Shown: positions 16,057 to 24,682 of the stretch, one piece after another
Layout: each line of letters starts with the position of its first letter
Numbering within the stretch: position 1 is the first letter of the stretch
Origin: Croceitalea sp.
Lineage (GTDB): Bacteria; Bacteroidota; Bacteroidia; Flavobacteriales; Flavobacteriaceae
DNA length: 37,182 nucleotides
NCBI GenBank assembly: GCA_013001145.1
Contig: JABDND010000122.1
Span: forward strand, 1 to 37,182
Reading direction: 5' to 3'
Translations under genes and position numbers: made by a program
The notes under the pieces: generated by a model
Seen by the model: the letters and a program-made list of their open reading frames with translations, nothing else
Databases searched by the model: none
What the model was told of the DNA's origin: nothing

Positions 16057-16605
16057 ATGGAAGCTAAAAAAAGAACCCTCGAAGTACAAAGAGAAGAATT
16101 TTCCAACGGCAAATTTATTGCTACTCCCTTAGCAGGTTTGATTGTTTGGGGCATAATAGGATTTGTTGGATTGTTTTTCTCAAAAACAGTGGCCGTTTGG
16201 TCCATTTTTATTGGAACCGGTAGTATTGTTTATATAGGTCTCTTCCTTTCAAAATTTACGGGAGAAAATTTTTTAGATAAGAATAAACCAAAGAATGTAT
16301 TTGACACTCTTTTTCTAGTAACTGTTTGCCAAGCTGTACTGGTTTATGCTATCGCAATACCTTTCTTTATTATTGACTACAGCTCCCTACCTCTGACAGT
16401 GGGTATTTTGACGGGATTGATGTGGCTGCCTTTTTCTTGGATAGTACAACACTGGGTTGGCTATTTTCATGCCATTTCACGAACTTTATTGGTGCTAATG
16501 TTATGGTACCTAGTACCTGAGCATAGATTTGTAGCAATACCATTTATGATTGTATTCATTTATTTGACCACACTCATCATTTTGGGGAAGCGAAAAATAA
16601 AATGA
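16057..16605 (+). CDS. integral membrane protein of unknown function (possibly DUF7010)
   Basis: 182 residues. A charged N-terminal segment of about 25 residues is followed by about six hydrophobic segments: around residues 26-42, 45-66, 85-107, 110-130, 133-152 and 155-176. A conserved-looking 'WIVQHWVGYFHAISRT' block is between the fourth and fifth helices, and the protein ends with a basic 'GKRKIK' tail. The block resembles the DUF7010 membrane family, but I hold that loosely. It is a monocistronic gene following the tRNA; the ATG at 16057 is the first in frame. No function can be inferred. Confidence 0.7.
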   Translation: MEAKKRTLEVQREEFSNGKFIATPLAGLIVWGIIGFVGLFFSKTVAVWSIFIGTGSIVYIGLFLSKFTGENFLDKNKPKNVFDTLFLVTVCQAVLVYAIAIPFFIIDYSSLPLTVGILTGLMWLPFSWIVQHWVGYFHAISRTLLVLMLWYLVPEHRFVAIPFMIVFIYLTTLIILGKRKIK

Positions 16606-16861
16606 TTTTCAATATATTTTACCTGTGGTCCAACCTTTTTTGTACCAAGCGATTTCGTTGGCCTTTATTCAGTATGACATTCTATTGATTATGATGGGTA
16701 GCAGCGTCCTAACCTTAGAACATTCAAGTTGGCAAGGTATTACCTTTTTATGGGCGGTGGAAAATTCATAAGCACAGTTCGGTAAACAATTAGAACGATA
16801 CAGCACAAATAAATTGGTCAAAGAATTCATTTTTTGAATATTGAGGCATAATTCAAGGCAT

Positions 16862-17494
16862 ATGAAAATATTGGTCATTGGCGCCTCTGGTGCCACCGGA
16901 AAGCATATCATAAAACAGGCGTTATTGCAGAATCATAAGATAACGGCTCTAGCACGAAAACCGAATAAAATTAAGTTTAAGCATCCCAATTTAACCGTTG
17001 TTCAGGGTGATGTTTTAAAACCCAAAACCCTCAAACTGGCAATAGATGGTCAAGATGCTGTACTATCGGCCTTGGGCCATAAAAAGTTTATCATCAAAAC
17101 AACAATCCTTTCAAGGGGAACCAAGAATATCATTGAGGCCATGCAGAATGCCAGTGTCAAAAGGTTAATTTGTATTACTTCTTTGGGAATCAACGATAGT
17201 CGTTTTAAAATGGGGATTTATTATACCTTATTTGTAATTCCATTTATTCTATTGTTTTATTTTTTGGATAAGGAAAAACAGGAAAGACTTATTGAAGCAT
17301 CGCAACTTGATTGGACCATAATAAGGCCTGCACAATTGACCAACGGCAACTTGCGCACCAATTATAAACATGGCGAAAAACTGGGACACTACCTGTTAAC
17401 TAAACTTGTTTCAAGGTCTTCTGTAGCGCATTTTATGTTGCGAGAACTGAAAGAAGGCTATTATATGCATCAAAAACCGGCCCTTAGCTTTTAA
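16862..17494 (+). CDS. NAD(P)-binding oxidoreductase, NmrA/SDR_a5-like
   Basis: 210 residues of an atypical SDR (NAD(P)H-binding, NmrA-like/BVR-B-like) Rossmann protein. The nucleotide-binding motif GASGATGKH is at residues 7-15, with 'VVQGDVLKP' for the adenine pocket, 'AVLSALGHKK' and 'LICITSLGINDSR'. The 'WTIIRPAQLTNG' block is the usual C-terminal substrate-side segment. A hydrophobic stretch near residues 120-137 is more marked than usual. The frame extends to a TTG at 16841, but ATG 16862 directly before the Rossmann strand is preferred. The gene converges on acs with two bases between the stops. Confidence 0.85.
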   Translation: MKILVIGASGATGKHIIKQALLQNHKITALARKPNKIKFKHPNLTVVQGDVLKPKTLKLAIDGQDAVLSALGHKKFIIKTTILSRGTKNIIEAMQNASVKRLICITSLGINDSRFKMGIYYTLFVIPFILLFYFLDKEKQERLIEASQLDWTIIRPAQLTNGNLRTNYKHGEKLGHYLLTKLVSRSSVAHFMLRELKEGYYMHQKPALSF

Positions 17495-17496
17495 AA

Positions 17497-19404
17497 CTAA
17501 AGTGCTTCTTGTATAATCTTCTCCACCACCTCGGGATTTAACAAGGTGGAGGTGTCACCTAGATTACTTGTCTCCTTAGATGCTATCTTTCTTAAAATAC
17601 GACGCATAATTTTTCCGCTTCTTGTTTTTGGAAGCCCTGGCACAAATTGAATTTTATCCAGCTTGGCTATGGGACCTATATGTTCTGTTATAACTTGATT
17701 AATTTCCCTCTTCAAATTCTCACGGTCACGATTTTCTCCGGTTTCTTTTAAAATGACATACCCATACAAGGCGTTACCTTTAATGTCATGTGGAAAGCCA
17801 ACAATGGCCGATTCTGCTACTGCAGGATGTTCATTGATCGCATCTTCTATGGGGGCAGTCCCTAAATTGTGACCTGAAACGATGATGACATCATCTACCC
17901 TACCGGTAATTCTATAATAGCCCACCTCATCTCGCAAGGCGCCATCACCTGTAAAATACATATTCTTAAAAGCTGAAAAATAGGTGTCTTTATATCGTTT
18001 ATGATCGCCCCAAATCGTCCTTGCTATGGCCGGCCAAGGAAATTTGATACAAAGTCTGCCATCGACTTGATTGCCTTTAATTTCTTTTCCATTTTCATCC
18101 ATCAATACAGGTTGTACACCTGGCATGGGTAAGGTGGCATAGGTTGGTTTGGTCGGTGTGGAAAACGGTATGGGAGAAATGAGTATTCCCCCGGTTTCGG
18201 TTTGCCACCAAGTATCTACGATGGGACATTTTTTCTCTCCAACATGATCATTGTACCAATGCCAGGCCTCTTCATTGATAGGCTCACCAACGGTACCCAA
18301 CACTTTTAAGCTAGACAAATCATATTTGGTGACAAAGTCCAAATTCTCTTTGGCCAATGCCCTAATGGCGGTTGGTGCCGTATAAAATTGGGTGATTTTA
18401 TGTTTTTGAACAATTTCCCAAAAACGTCCAAAATCTGGATACGATGGCACGCCCTCAAACATCACGGTTGTGGCGCCGTTTGCCAAAGGACCATATACAA
18501 TATATGAATGACCTGTTATCCATCCGATATCTGCCGTACACCAATACACATCATCTTCGCGATATTGAAATACATTTTTGAACGTATATGCGGTATAAAC
18601 CATATACCCAGCTGTGGTATGCATCATGCCCTTGGGTTTACCGGTAGATCCAGATGTATATAAAATGAACAGAGGGTCTTCAGCATCCATTCGTTCGGGC
18701 GATATTTCAGCATAAGCTTTGTCCAACAAGGGCTGTAACCAATGATCCCTGCCGACTTTCATATTTATATCGCTATTGATACGCTTGGCCACTAACACTG
18801 TTTTTACTCCGGGGCATTGCTCTAATGCTTCATCTACAATTCCTTTTAGATCAATAGATTTGTTGCCACGATACGAACCATCGGACGTTAACACCATTTT
18901 TGCTCCACAATCATTGACGCGAGTTGCCAAGGCCGTTGAGGAAAACCCAGCAAAAACAACGGAATGAATAGCACCAATACGAGCGCAGGCGAGTACGGAT
19001 ACTGCCAATTCAGGTATCATCGGAAGGTAAATCACTACCCGATCTCCTTTTTGCACGCCCATTTCTTTCAATACGTTGGCAAATTTGCACACTTTGGCGT
19101 GCAACTCCCTGTAGGTGATATGTTGTGCTTCTTCTTTAGGATCATTGGGTTCAAATAGGATGGCAGTTTTATCACCTCGAATATGCAAATGACGATCAAT
19201 ACAGTTTTCGGTTATGTTTAATTGAGCACCATCAAACCATTTAATTTCGGGCTTGGTAAAATCCCATTTTAGAACCTCGTCCCATTTTTTTCTCCAGACA
19301 AAATGCTCTTCTGCAATTTCTTCCCAAAAGCTCTCTGGATTACGCACCGATTTACGATATACCTGAAAATATTCTTCTAAGTGTTTTATGTGATAGTTAC
19401 TCAT
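17497..19404 (-). CDS. acs: acetate-CoA ligase (acetyl-CoA synthetase)
   Basis: 635 residues, the size of AMP-forming acetyl-CoA synthetase, which converts acetate, ATP and CoA to acetyl-CoA. The P-loop-like 'YTSGSTGKPKGMMHT', the acyl-pocket 'DTWWQTETGG', 'YFTGDGA', the hinge 'GRVDDVIIVSGH' and the catalytic C-terminal lysine Lys598 in 'TRSGKIMRRIL' are all present; that lysine is the one acetylated in other Acs proteins. The usual 'GHRxGTAEIE' reads GHNLGTAPIE, so the conserved Arg is Asn513. It lies 48 bases downstream of a sodium/solute symporter on the same strand, which points to acetate uptake and activation. Confidence 0.95.
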   Translation of the reverse strand: MSNYHIKHLEEYFQVYRKSVRNPESFWEEIAEEHFVWRKKWDEVLKWDFTKPEIKWFDGAQLNITENCIDRHLHIRGDKTAILFEPNDPKEEAQHITYRELHAKVCKFANVLKEMGVQKGDRVVIYLPMIPELAVSVLACARIGAIHSVVFAGFSSTALATRVNDCGAKMVLTSDGSYRGNKSIDLKGIVDEALEQCPGVKTVLVAKRINSDINMKVGRDHWLQPLLDKAYAEISPERMDAEDPLFILYTSGSTGKPKGMMHTTAGYMVYTAYTFKNVFQYREDDVYWCTADIGWITGHSYIVYGPLANGATTVMFEGVPSYPDFGRFWEIVQKHKITQFYTAPTAIRALAKENLDFVTKYDLSSLKVLGTVGEPINEEAWHWYNDHVGEKKCPIVDTWWQTETGGILISPIPFSTPTKPTYATLPMPGVQPVLMDENGKEIKGNQVDGRLCIKFPWPAIARTIWGDHKRYKDTYFSAFKNMYFTGDGALRDEVGYYRITGRVDDVIIVSGHNLGTAPIEDAINEHPAVAESAIVGFPHDIKGNALYGYVILKETGENRDRENLKREINQVITEHIGPIAKLDKIQFVPGLPKTRSGKIMRRILRKIASKETSNLGDTSTLLNPEVVEKIIQEAL

Positions 19405-19412
19405 CTTATTGA

Positions 19413-19440
19413 AAAATTATGAACTTTCTAAAATTATGAA
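19413..19440 (+). repeat. direct repeat AAAATTATGAA, twice
   Basis: The 11-base sequence occurs at 19413-19423 and 19430-19440 (17-base offset), filling most of the 48-base gap between the symporter and acs. It is AT-rich and may be chance, but could also be a processing or regulator site. Confidence 0.3.
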
Positions 19441-19452
19441 ATTTGCTTTCGT

Positions 19453-21228
19453 TTAATGTTCTATGGCATCGCCAGCACCTTTGGGTATACGTATATTCTC
19501 TACGATTTCTTTTACTTCAAGGGGTGGTTCCGGAGTAAATTTTGAAACTGCCAAGGCCACTATAAAATTAATAATCATTCCAACAGTACCGAAACCTTCG
19601 GGTGAGATTCCAAACCACCATTTATCTTCTGTATTTGATTCGGCATCTCCTATCCAACCTAATTTAAAACGGGCAATATAATATGTGGTCACGCCAAGGC
19701 CCATAACCATGCCCGAAATAGCGCCTTCGCGGTTCATACGCTTGCTAAAAATGCCCATAACGATTGCCGGAAAAAAAGATGATGCGGCCAAACCAAAGGC
19801 AAGTGCGACTACCGATGCAACAAATCCAGGGGGGTTGATTCCAAAATAACCGGCTACAATTACGGCTAAAAAAGCAGAGAAACGGGCAATCGCCAACTCC
19901 GTGCGATCTGAAATTTTGGGAGCTATTTGTTTTTTGATCAAATCATGTGAAATAGATGTTGAAATCACCAATAGCAAGCCTGCGGCAGTCGATAGGGCGG
20001 CAGCCAGTCCCCCAGCCGCAACCAAGGCGATTATCCAATTTGGAAGACCCGCGATTTCTGGGTTGGCCAATACGGTTATATCACGATCAATGTACAACTC
20101 GTTTGAATTACCACTGCTGTTTGATATTAATCGTTGTCCATTGGCTCCATTACCTTGAATGAACATAGGTTGTTTACCATCAATAGCAGAACCAGGTAAG
20201 TATTGTATCTTCCCATCACCATCTTTATCGGTCCAAGCAATGAGTCCAGTATTTTCCCATTTCGTAAACCATGGCGGAATTTCTTTATAAGGCTGGTCTT
20301 GAACGGTCTCCATCAAATTTGTTCTTGCAAATACTGCAATGGCTGGCGCCGTTGTGTATAGTATAGCGATGAAGAACAGTGCATAACCTGCCGATTTACG
20401 AGCATCACTAACTTTGGGAACAGTGAAAAATCTTATGATAACATGTGGCAAGCCGGCCGTGCCAAGCATCAATGCCGCTGTAATGAAAAATACATCAATA
20501 GTTGATTTACTGCCATCTGTATAGGCCGTAAAACCCAGCTCGGTCATTAAACCGTCTAATTTGTCCAAAAGATAAACCCCATCTTCACCCGCAGAGCCAA
20601 ATCCCAATTGTGGTATGGGGTTGCCTGTTGCCATTAAGGATATAAAAATGGCCGGCACCATAAAAGCAAATATGAGCACACAATATTGAGCAACTTGGGT
20701 ATAAGTGATCCCTTTCATTCCTCCTAAGAAAGCATAGAACAAAACAACGGCCATTCCTATGTAGACACCTGTATTTACCTCAACATCCAAAAAACGTGAA
20801 AATACTACGCCAACCCCTCGCATTTGTCCTGCGACGTATGTAAATGAAACAAACAAGGCTGCTATGACCGCAACCGATCTTGCCACATTCGAATAATATC
20901 TGTCACCAATAAAATCGGGAACGGTAAACTTGCCAAATTTCCTTAAGTATGGGGCAAGTAATAGCGCCAATAACACATAACCGCCGGTCCATCCCATCAA
21001 GTATACAGAACCGTCATAGCCTGAGAATGCAATAATACCGGCCATTCCCAAAAAGGATGCAGCAGACATCCAATCGGCGGCCGTCGCCAACCCATTCGCC
21101 AATGGAGATACCCCTCCACCTGCAACGTAAAAATCTTTGGTTGATTTGGCTCTTGACCAAATTGCAATTCCAATATATAAAGCAAAGGTAAGTCCGACGA
21201 TGATAAAAGTCCAGGTTTGAATGCTCAT
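19453..21228 (-). CDS. sodium/solute symporter, ActP-like (VC_2705 type)
   Basis: 591 residues with about 13 membrane helices, a member of the sodium:solute symporter (SSS) family. Helix 1 is 'TFIIVGLTFALYIGIAIWS', followed by 'STKDFYVAGGGVSP' and 'GLATAADWMSAASFLGMAG', the signature region of cation/acetate symporters. An aqueous loop around residues 300-400 holds D334-K-D336-G-D338-G, an EF-hand-like calcium motif without the final Glu. Its stop is 48 bases before acs, and it starts four bases after the DUF4212 gene, the usual partner of this symporter subtype. The substrate is most likely acetate or another short monocarboxylate. Confidence 0.9.
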   Translation of the reverse strand: MSIQTWTFIIVGLTFALYIGIAIWSRAKSTKDFYVAGGGVSPLANGLATAADWMSAASFLGMAGIIAFSGYDGSVYLMGWTGGYVLLALLLAPYLRKFGKFTVPDFIGDRYYSNVARSVAVIAALFVSFTYVAGQMRGVGVVFSRFLDVEVNTGVYIGMAVVLFYAFLGGMKGITYTQVAQYCVLIFAFMVPAIFISLMATGNPIPQLGFGSAGEDGVYLLDKLDGLMTELGFTAYTDGSKSTIDVFFITAALMLGTAGLPHVIIRFFTVPKVSDARKSAGYALFFIAILYTTAPAIAVFARTNLMETVQDQPYKEIPPWFTKWENTGLIAWTDKDGDGKIQYLPGSAIDGKQPMFIQGNGANGQRLISNSSGNSNELYIDRDITVLANPEIAGLPNWIIALVAAGGLAAALSTAAGLLLVISTSISHDLIKKQIAPKISDRTELAIARFSAFLAVIVAGYFGINPPGFVASVVALAFGLAASSFFPAIVMGIFSKRMNREGAISGMVMGLGVTTYYIARFKLGWIGDAESNTEDKWWFGISPEGFGTVGMIINFIVALAVSKFTPEPPLEVKEIVENIRIPKGAGDAIEH

Positions 21229-21232
21229 TCGT

Positions 21233-21487
21233 CTATTCGTTTACTTTAAATTTTTTATCCAATCTGTTCATAAGCAGGACATAGATAAAAATGAGAAGAA
21301 CAAATACATAAATTGAACCTTGCTGGGCAAACCAGAAACCTAATTTAAATCCGCAAATACGTATCGTATTAAGTTGATCAACAAATAAAATACCGAAACC
21401 ATAGGAAACTAAAAACCAAATGGATAATAGTATTGAGAGATACTTTAAGTTTTTATTCCAGTATTTTTTTCGAAGTGCTTTGTCCAT
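21233..21487 (-). CDS. DUF4212 protein, small symporter subunit
   Basis: 84 residues with two membrane helices (about 18-37 and 51-73). A basic N-terminus 'ALRKKYWNKNLKYLS' and a 'GFKLGFWFAQQGSIY' linker are typical of DUF4212, the small subunit paired with VC_2705-type sodium/solute symporters. The stop is four bases before the symporter start. ATG 21487 is preferred over the TTG at 21493. It is cotranscribed with the symporter and probably acs. Confidence 0.9.
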   Translation of the reverse strand: MDKALRKKYWNKNLKYLSILLSIWFLVSYGFGILFVDQLNTIRICGFKLGFWFAQQGSIYVFVLLIFIYVLLMNRLDKKFKVNE

Positions 21488-21504
21488 ATCCAAATTTGAT
21501 ATGG
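21484..21504. repeat. inverted repeat over the DUF4212 start
   Basis: CCATATC (21484-21490) and GATATGG (21498-21504) form 7-bp arms around a 7-base spacer. It covers the start codon of the DUF4212 gene, so a bound dimer or RNA hairpin could influence the acetate module. It may also be chance. Confidence 0.3.
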
Positions 21505-21511
21505 TAAGATA

Positions 21512-22471
21512 TTAAATTGAATTGAGATAGTTGGTCAAGTTATTAAGTATACGCCCTAGAATATCTGCCACATCGGCCTTTTGGAACGGTTCTCCCATGA
21601 TACTCTCATATAACTCTATATAACGGTCGGATACTGTTTCAATATAGGCATCACTCATTTCAGGAACTTTTTGACCTTCCAAACCTTGAAAACCATTGGC
21701 AATAAGCCATTGCCTTACAAACTCCTTTGACAACTGCTTTTGGGTCTCGCCGTTGGCCTGTCTTTGGGCATAACCATCTTGGTAAAAGTATCTTGAAGAA
21801 TCTGGTGTGTGTATCTCATCTATGAGTACAATCTCCCCTTCTTTTGTTCTTCCGAATTCATATTTGGTATCGACCAAAATAAGTCCACGCTTTGCGGCCA
21901 GCTCTGTCCCACGTTGAAAAAGGGCCTTGGTGTAATTTTCCAATACGTCGTAATCCTCTTTAGAAACAATACCGCGTTTTAAAATTTCTGTCTTTGAAAT
22001 ATCTTCATCATGATCCCCTTTATCGGCTTTGGTGGCGGGTGTAATAATAGGCTGTGGAAAAGGGTCATTCTCTTTCATTCCGTCGGGCATGGCCTCCCCA
22101 CACAAAATGCGTTGGCCTGCTTTGTACTCTCGCGCCGCATGTCCGGACAAATATCCTCTTATGACCATTTCAACCTTAAACGGCTCGCATGCTTTACCCA
22201 CGGCCACATTGGGGTCTGGAGTGGCCATTAACCAATTGGGCACAATGTCTCGGGTGGCTTGCATCATTTTGGTGGCAATCTGATTCAATATTTGCCCTTT
22301 GTAAGGAATTCCTTTGGGCATAACCACGTCAAAAGCCGATAGACGATCGGTGGCCACCATGACCAAAATATCTTCTTTTAGGGTATATACCTCCCTAACC
22401 TTGCCTTTATAAACAGATTGTTGACCTGGAAACTTGAAGTTGGTTTCCATCAATGTTTTTGACATACCCAT
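21512..22471 (-). CDS. purC: phosphoribosylaminoimidazole-succinocarboxamide synthase
   Basis: 319 residues. PurC joins CAIR and aspartate with ATP in de novo purine synthesis. The signature 'YKGKVREVY' near residue 21, 'ATDRLSAFD', '[16 protein letters not shown]', '[13 protein letters not shown]' and '[13 protein letters not shown]' (cited in parts) are all there. The length is that of the longer form found in Bacteroidota and eukaryote-like PurC (about 300-320), not the short 237-residue E. coli form. The ATG overlaps the phoH stop by one base (TAATG), indicating translational coupling. The second in-frame ATG two codons later is an alternative start. Confidence 0.95.
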   Translation of the reverse strand: MGMSKTLMETNFKFPGQQSVYKGKVREVYTLKEDILVMVATDRLSAFDVVMPKGIPYKGQILNQIATKMMQATRDIVPNWLMATPDPNVAVGKACEPFKVEMVIRGYLSGHAAREYKAGQRILCGEAMPDGMKENDPFPQPIITPATKADKGDHDEDISKTEILKRGIVSKEDYDVLENYTKALFQRGTELAAKRGLILVDTKYEFGRTKEGEIVLIDEIHTPDSSRYFYQDGYAQRQANGETQKQLSKEFVRQWLIANGFQGLEGQKVPEMSDAYIETVSDRYIELYESIMGEPFQKADVADILGRILNNLTNYLNSI

Positions 22472-23424
22472 TAATTTTGATGCTCAATATTTTTGTAGGC
22501 GTCAATGACCTTTTTAACCAGTTTGTGGCGAATCACATCTTTATCATCTAAATAGATGATGCTTATACCTTTGACATTCTTCAAAATCAAGAGTGCCTCT
22601 TTTAAGCCCGAAATAACACGACGAGGTAAATCTATTTGTCCAGGATCACCCGTCACCAAAAACTTGGCATTTTTGCCCATTCGGGTTAGGAACATCTTCA
22701 TTTGAGCGTGGGTAGTATTTTGTGCCTCATCCAGGATAACAAAGGCATTGTCCAATGTTCTACCTCTCATAAAGGCCATAGGGGCAATTTGAATGGTACC
22801 ATCCTCTATGTATTTGGTCAATCTCTCGGGAGCGATCATATCGCGAAGGGCATCGTATAAAGGCTGCATATAGGGATCAAGTTTTTCCTTTAAATCACCT
22901 GGCAAAAATCCAAGGTTCTCCCCTGCCTCGACAGCGGGTCTGGTCAAGATAATTCTTTTGACCTGCTTTTCTTTAAGTGCTTTGACTGCCAAGGCAACCC
23001 CAGTGTAGGTCTTTCCAGTTCCAGCAGGGCCAATGGCAAAGACCATATCATCTACCTTACACGCATCGACCAATCGGCGCTGATTAGCTGTTTGCGCCTT
23101 TATCAATCGGCCATTTAAACCATGAACCAATACCTCGCCACTGGCTTTTGATGACTGATAATCTTCTTGCCCATTGCTCGTCAATACCCTTTCAATGGCA
23201 TTTTCATCCAATTTATTGTACTTGGCAAAATGGGCCGTGAGCATATCAAAACGTTTGTCAAACTCTTCCAGTAGCTCTTCATCGCCATAAACCATAATTT
23301 TGCTGCCCCTGGCCACAATTTTAAGCTTTGGAAAATACTTTTTTAGTAAATCAATGTTTTGGTTTTGTTGTCCAAAAAATTCCCTTGGACTTATTTCGGT
23401 GAGTTCTATAATGAGTTCGTTCAA
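22471..23424 (-). CDS. phoH: PhoH family P-loop ATPase (TTG start)
   Basis: 317 residues of the PhoH/YbeZ type, cytosolic ATPases linked to RNA metabolism and ribosome assembly. Walker A GPAGTGKT lies near residue 137, with '[19 protein letters not shown]', Walker B 'FVILDEAQN' and '[12 protein letters not shown]'. The N-terminal ~110 residues include a KH-like region. The start is TTG at 23424: the protein begins [12 protein letters not shown] as in relatives, no in-frame ATG precedes this segment and a stop codon lies just upstream. It heads the purC, symporter and acs cluster on the minus strand and is divergent from the DUF62 gene. Confidence 0.92.
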   Translation of the reverse strand: MNELIIELTEISPREFFGQQNQNIDLLKKYFPKLKIVARGSKIMVYGDEELLEEFDKRFDMLTAHFAKYNKLDENAIERVLTSNGQEDYQSSKASGEVLVHGLNGRLIKAQTANQRRLVDACKVDDMVFAIGPAGTGKTYTGVALAVKALKEKQVKRIILTRPAVEAGENLGFLPGDLKEKLDPYMQPLYDALRDMIAPERLTKYIEDGTIQIAPMAFMRGRTLDNAFVILDEAQNTTHAQMKMFLTRMGKNAKFLVTGDPGQIDLPRRVISGLKEALLILKNVKGISIIYLDDKDVIRHKLVKKVIDAYKNIEHQN

Positions 23425-23479
23425 AAAAATTGACTATTAGGGGTTGTCGAATAATTTCAAAATTCTGGTACTGCCTTTT

Positions 23480-23495
23480 TGTGTAATTTTACACA
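23480..23495. promoter_or_regulatory. 16-bp palindrome, candidate operator
   Basis: TGTGTAA and TTACACA are perfect 7-bp arms around the two bases TT. It lies in the divergent gap between phoH and the DUF62 gene and directly abuts the minus-strand -7 element, covering the expected phoH transcription start. This placement is typical of a repressor site. Confidence 0.5.
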
Positions 23496-23503
23496 CAAAC
23501 TTA
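23496..23503 (-). promoter_or_regulatory. -7 promoter element for phoH
   Basis: On the minus strand this reads TAAGTTTG, a perfect TAnnTTTG match, about 70 bases before the TTG start of phoH. Confidence 0.55.
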
Positions 23504-23548
23504 ACCAAAAAAGGCTTCTAACAAGCAAAAACATATCAACAGCACCAT

Positions 23549-24379
23549 ATGGCAATCATTACATTGACTACCGATTTTGGATACAAAGACCATTTTGTAG
23601 CTGCCATTAAGGGTGCTATTCTTAAAGAGGATTCCAATACAGTGATTGTTGATATTTCTCATGATATTGCGCCATTTAATATACAGGAATGCGCCTATAT
23701 ATTAAAAAATGCATACAGCCACTTTCCACCGGGTACAATTCATATAATAGGTATTGATGCAGAAAAATCACCTGAAAATGAACATATTTTGGTTAAGGTT
23801 GATGGCCATTATTTTATTGGAAGCAATAATGGGGTCATGTCGTTAATAACCAATGAAATACGACCTGAAAAAATTGCTAGAATCGATATACCAAACCTTG
23901 ACGAGAATTCTTTTCCCGAGCTTGAAGTATTTGTGAAGGCCGCCTGTCATTTGGCTCGTGGAGGAACCGCAGAGATTGTTAGCAAGCCCTTTAAAGAATT
24001 ACGTCAAATAAAAGAATTTGAACCCAGAGTACTGGATGGTGGCAATACCATAGTTGGCAACGTCATTTATATCGACAATTATGGCAATGTGGTGACCAAC
24101 ATTCAAAAACCAGTATTTGAGGCCTATCGAAAAGGAAGGAAATTTGAAATCATTGCCAGGCGTGTAAAGATCAACGCCATTTATAACAGTTACAATGGCA
24201 TTATCAATTTTCAACTTGAAAAAAACCAACGAAAAGGTCCCGGTGATCTGCTGGCCCTATTTAACTCGGCAGGTTTTATTGAGCTGGCTATTTACAAAAG
24301 TGATTTAAACAGTGTTGGTGGGGCATCAACTTTAGTAGGTTTAAGCTATAGGGATACCATAACCATTAACTTTATATAA
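23549..24379 (+). CDS. DUF62 family (SAM hydrolase/chlorinase-like) protein, altered active site
   Basis: 276 residues. The opening 'ITLTTDFGYKDHFVAAIKG', 'VDISHDIAPFN' and the C-terminal beta barrel with 'GNVIYIDNYGNVVTNI' place it in the DUF62 family of SAM-hydroxide adenosyltransferases and chlorinases. Asp70 ('GIDAEKSPEN') aligns with the conserved Asp of 'DPGVG.RR', but the Arg there is not conserved, and the family motif FHGRD reads F122-P-E-L-E126, so the catalytic His is gone. SAM hydrolysis is therefore doubtful. The stop is directly followed by the ABM gene start, with gldF and gldG behind. Confidence 0.8.
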   Translation: MAIITLTTDFGYKDHFVAAIKGAILKEDSNTVIVDISHDIAPFNIQECAYILKNAYSHFPPGTIHIIGIDAEKSPENEHILVKVDGHYFIGSNNGVMSLITNEIRPEKIARIDIPNLDENSFPELEVFVKAACHLARGGTAEIVSKPFKELRQIKEFEPRVLDGGNTIVGNVIYIDNYGNVVTNIQKPVFEAYRKGRKFEIIARRVKINAIYNSYNGIINFQLEKNQRKGPGDLLALFNSAGFIELAIYKSDLNSVGGASTLVGLSYRDTITINFI

Positions 24380-24676
24380 ATGTTGGTACGAATTGTAAAA
24401 TTAACTTTTAAGCCAGAAAATATTTCTAGTTTTGAACAAATTTTCGAGGAAACAAAATTGAACATTCGAAATTTTGAAGGCTGTCGTTTACTTGAACTGT
24501 ACCAAGAAATGGACAACCCCGCGGTTTTTTTCACTTACAGTTACTGGGATCATGCCCAGGCTTTGGACAGTTATCGCCAATCGGAGTTCTTCAAAAACGT
24601 TTGGTCCAGGACCAAAATTTTATTTGCGGCCAAACCAGAAGCTTGGAGTGTTAATAAAAAGCAGACACTTAATTAA
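24380..24676 (+). CDS. ABM-domain (antibiotic biosynthesis monooxygenase-like) protein
   Basis: 98 residues, a dimeric ferredoxin-like alpha/beta fold. 'VRIVKLTFKPENISSFEQIF' with 'FEGCRLLELYQEMDNPAVFFTYSYWD' (cited in parts) is the ABM pattern used by quinol monooxygenases, heme-degrading proteins and many unknown relatives. No cofactor residues identify a particular reaction. Its ATG begins on the base after the stop of the DUF62 gene, and gldF follows after six bases, so all four genes are one transcription unit. Confidence 0.85.
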   Translation: MLVRIVKLTFKPENISSFEQIFEETKLNIRNFEGCRLLELYQEMDNPAVFFTYSYWDHAQALDSYRQSEFFKNVWSRTKILFAAKPEAWSVNKKQTLN

Positions 24677-24682
24677 AATTGT

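Noticed and set aside
16004-16132. Possible 42-residue small protein starting at ATG 16004
   Set aside because: It overlaps the start of the membrane protein gene, turns into Lys-rich and then Leu-rich noise, and has no clear promoter.
16606-16861. 256-base gap checked for a gene remnant
   Set aside because: Only short frames with stops and no family pattern or repeat; a minus-strand frame (16669-16911) is not protein-like.
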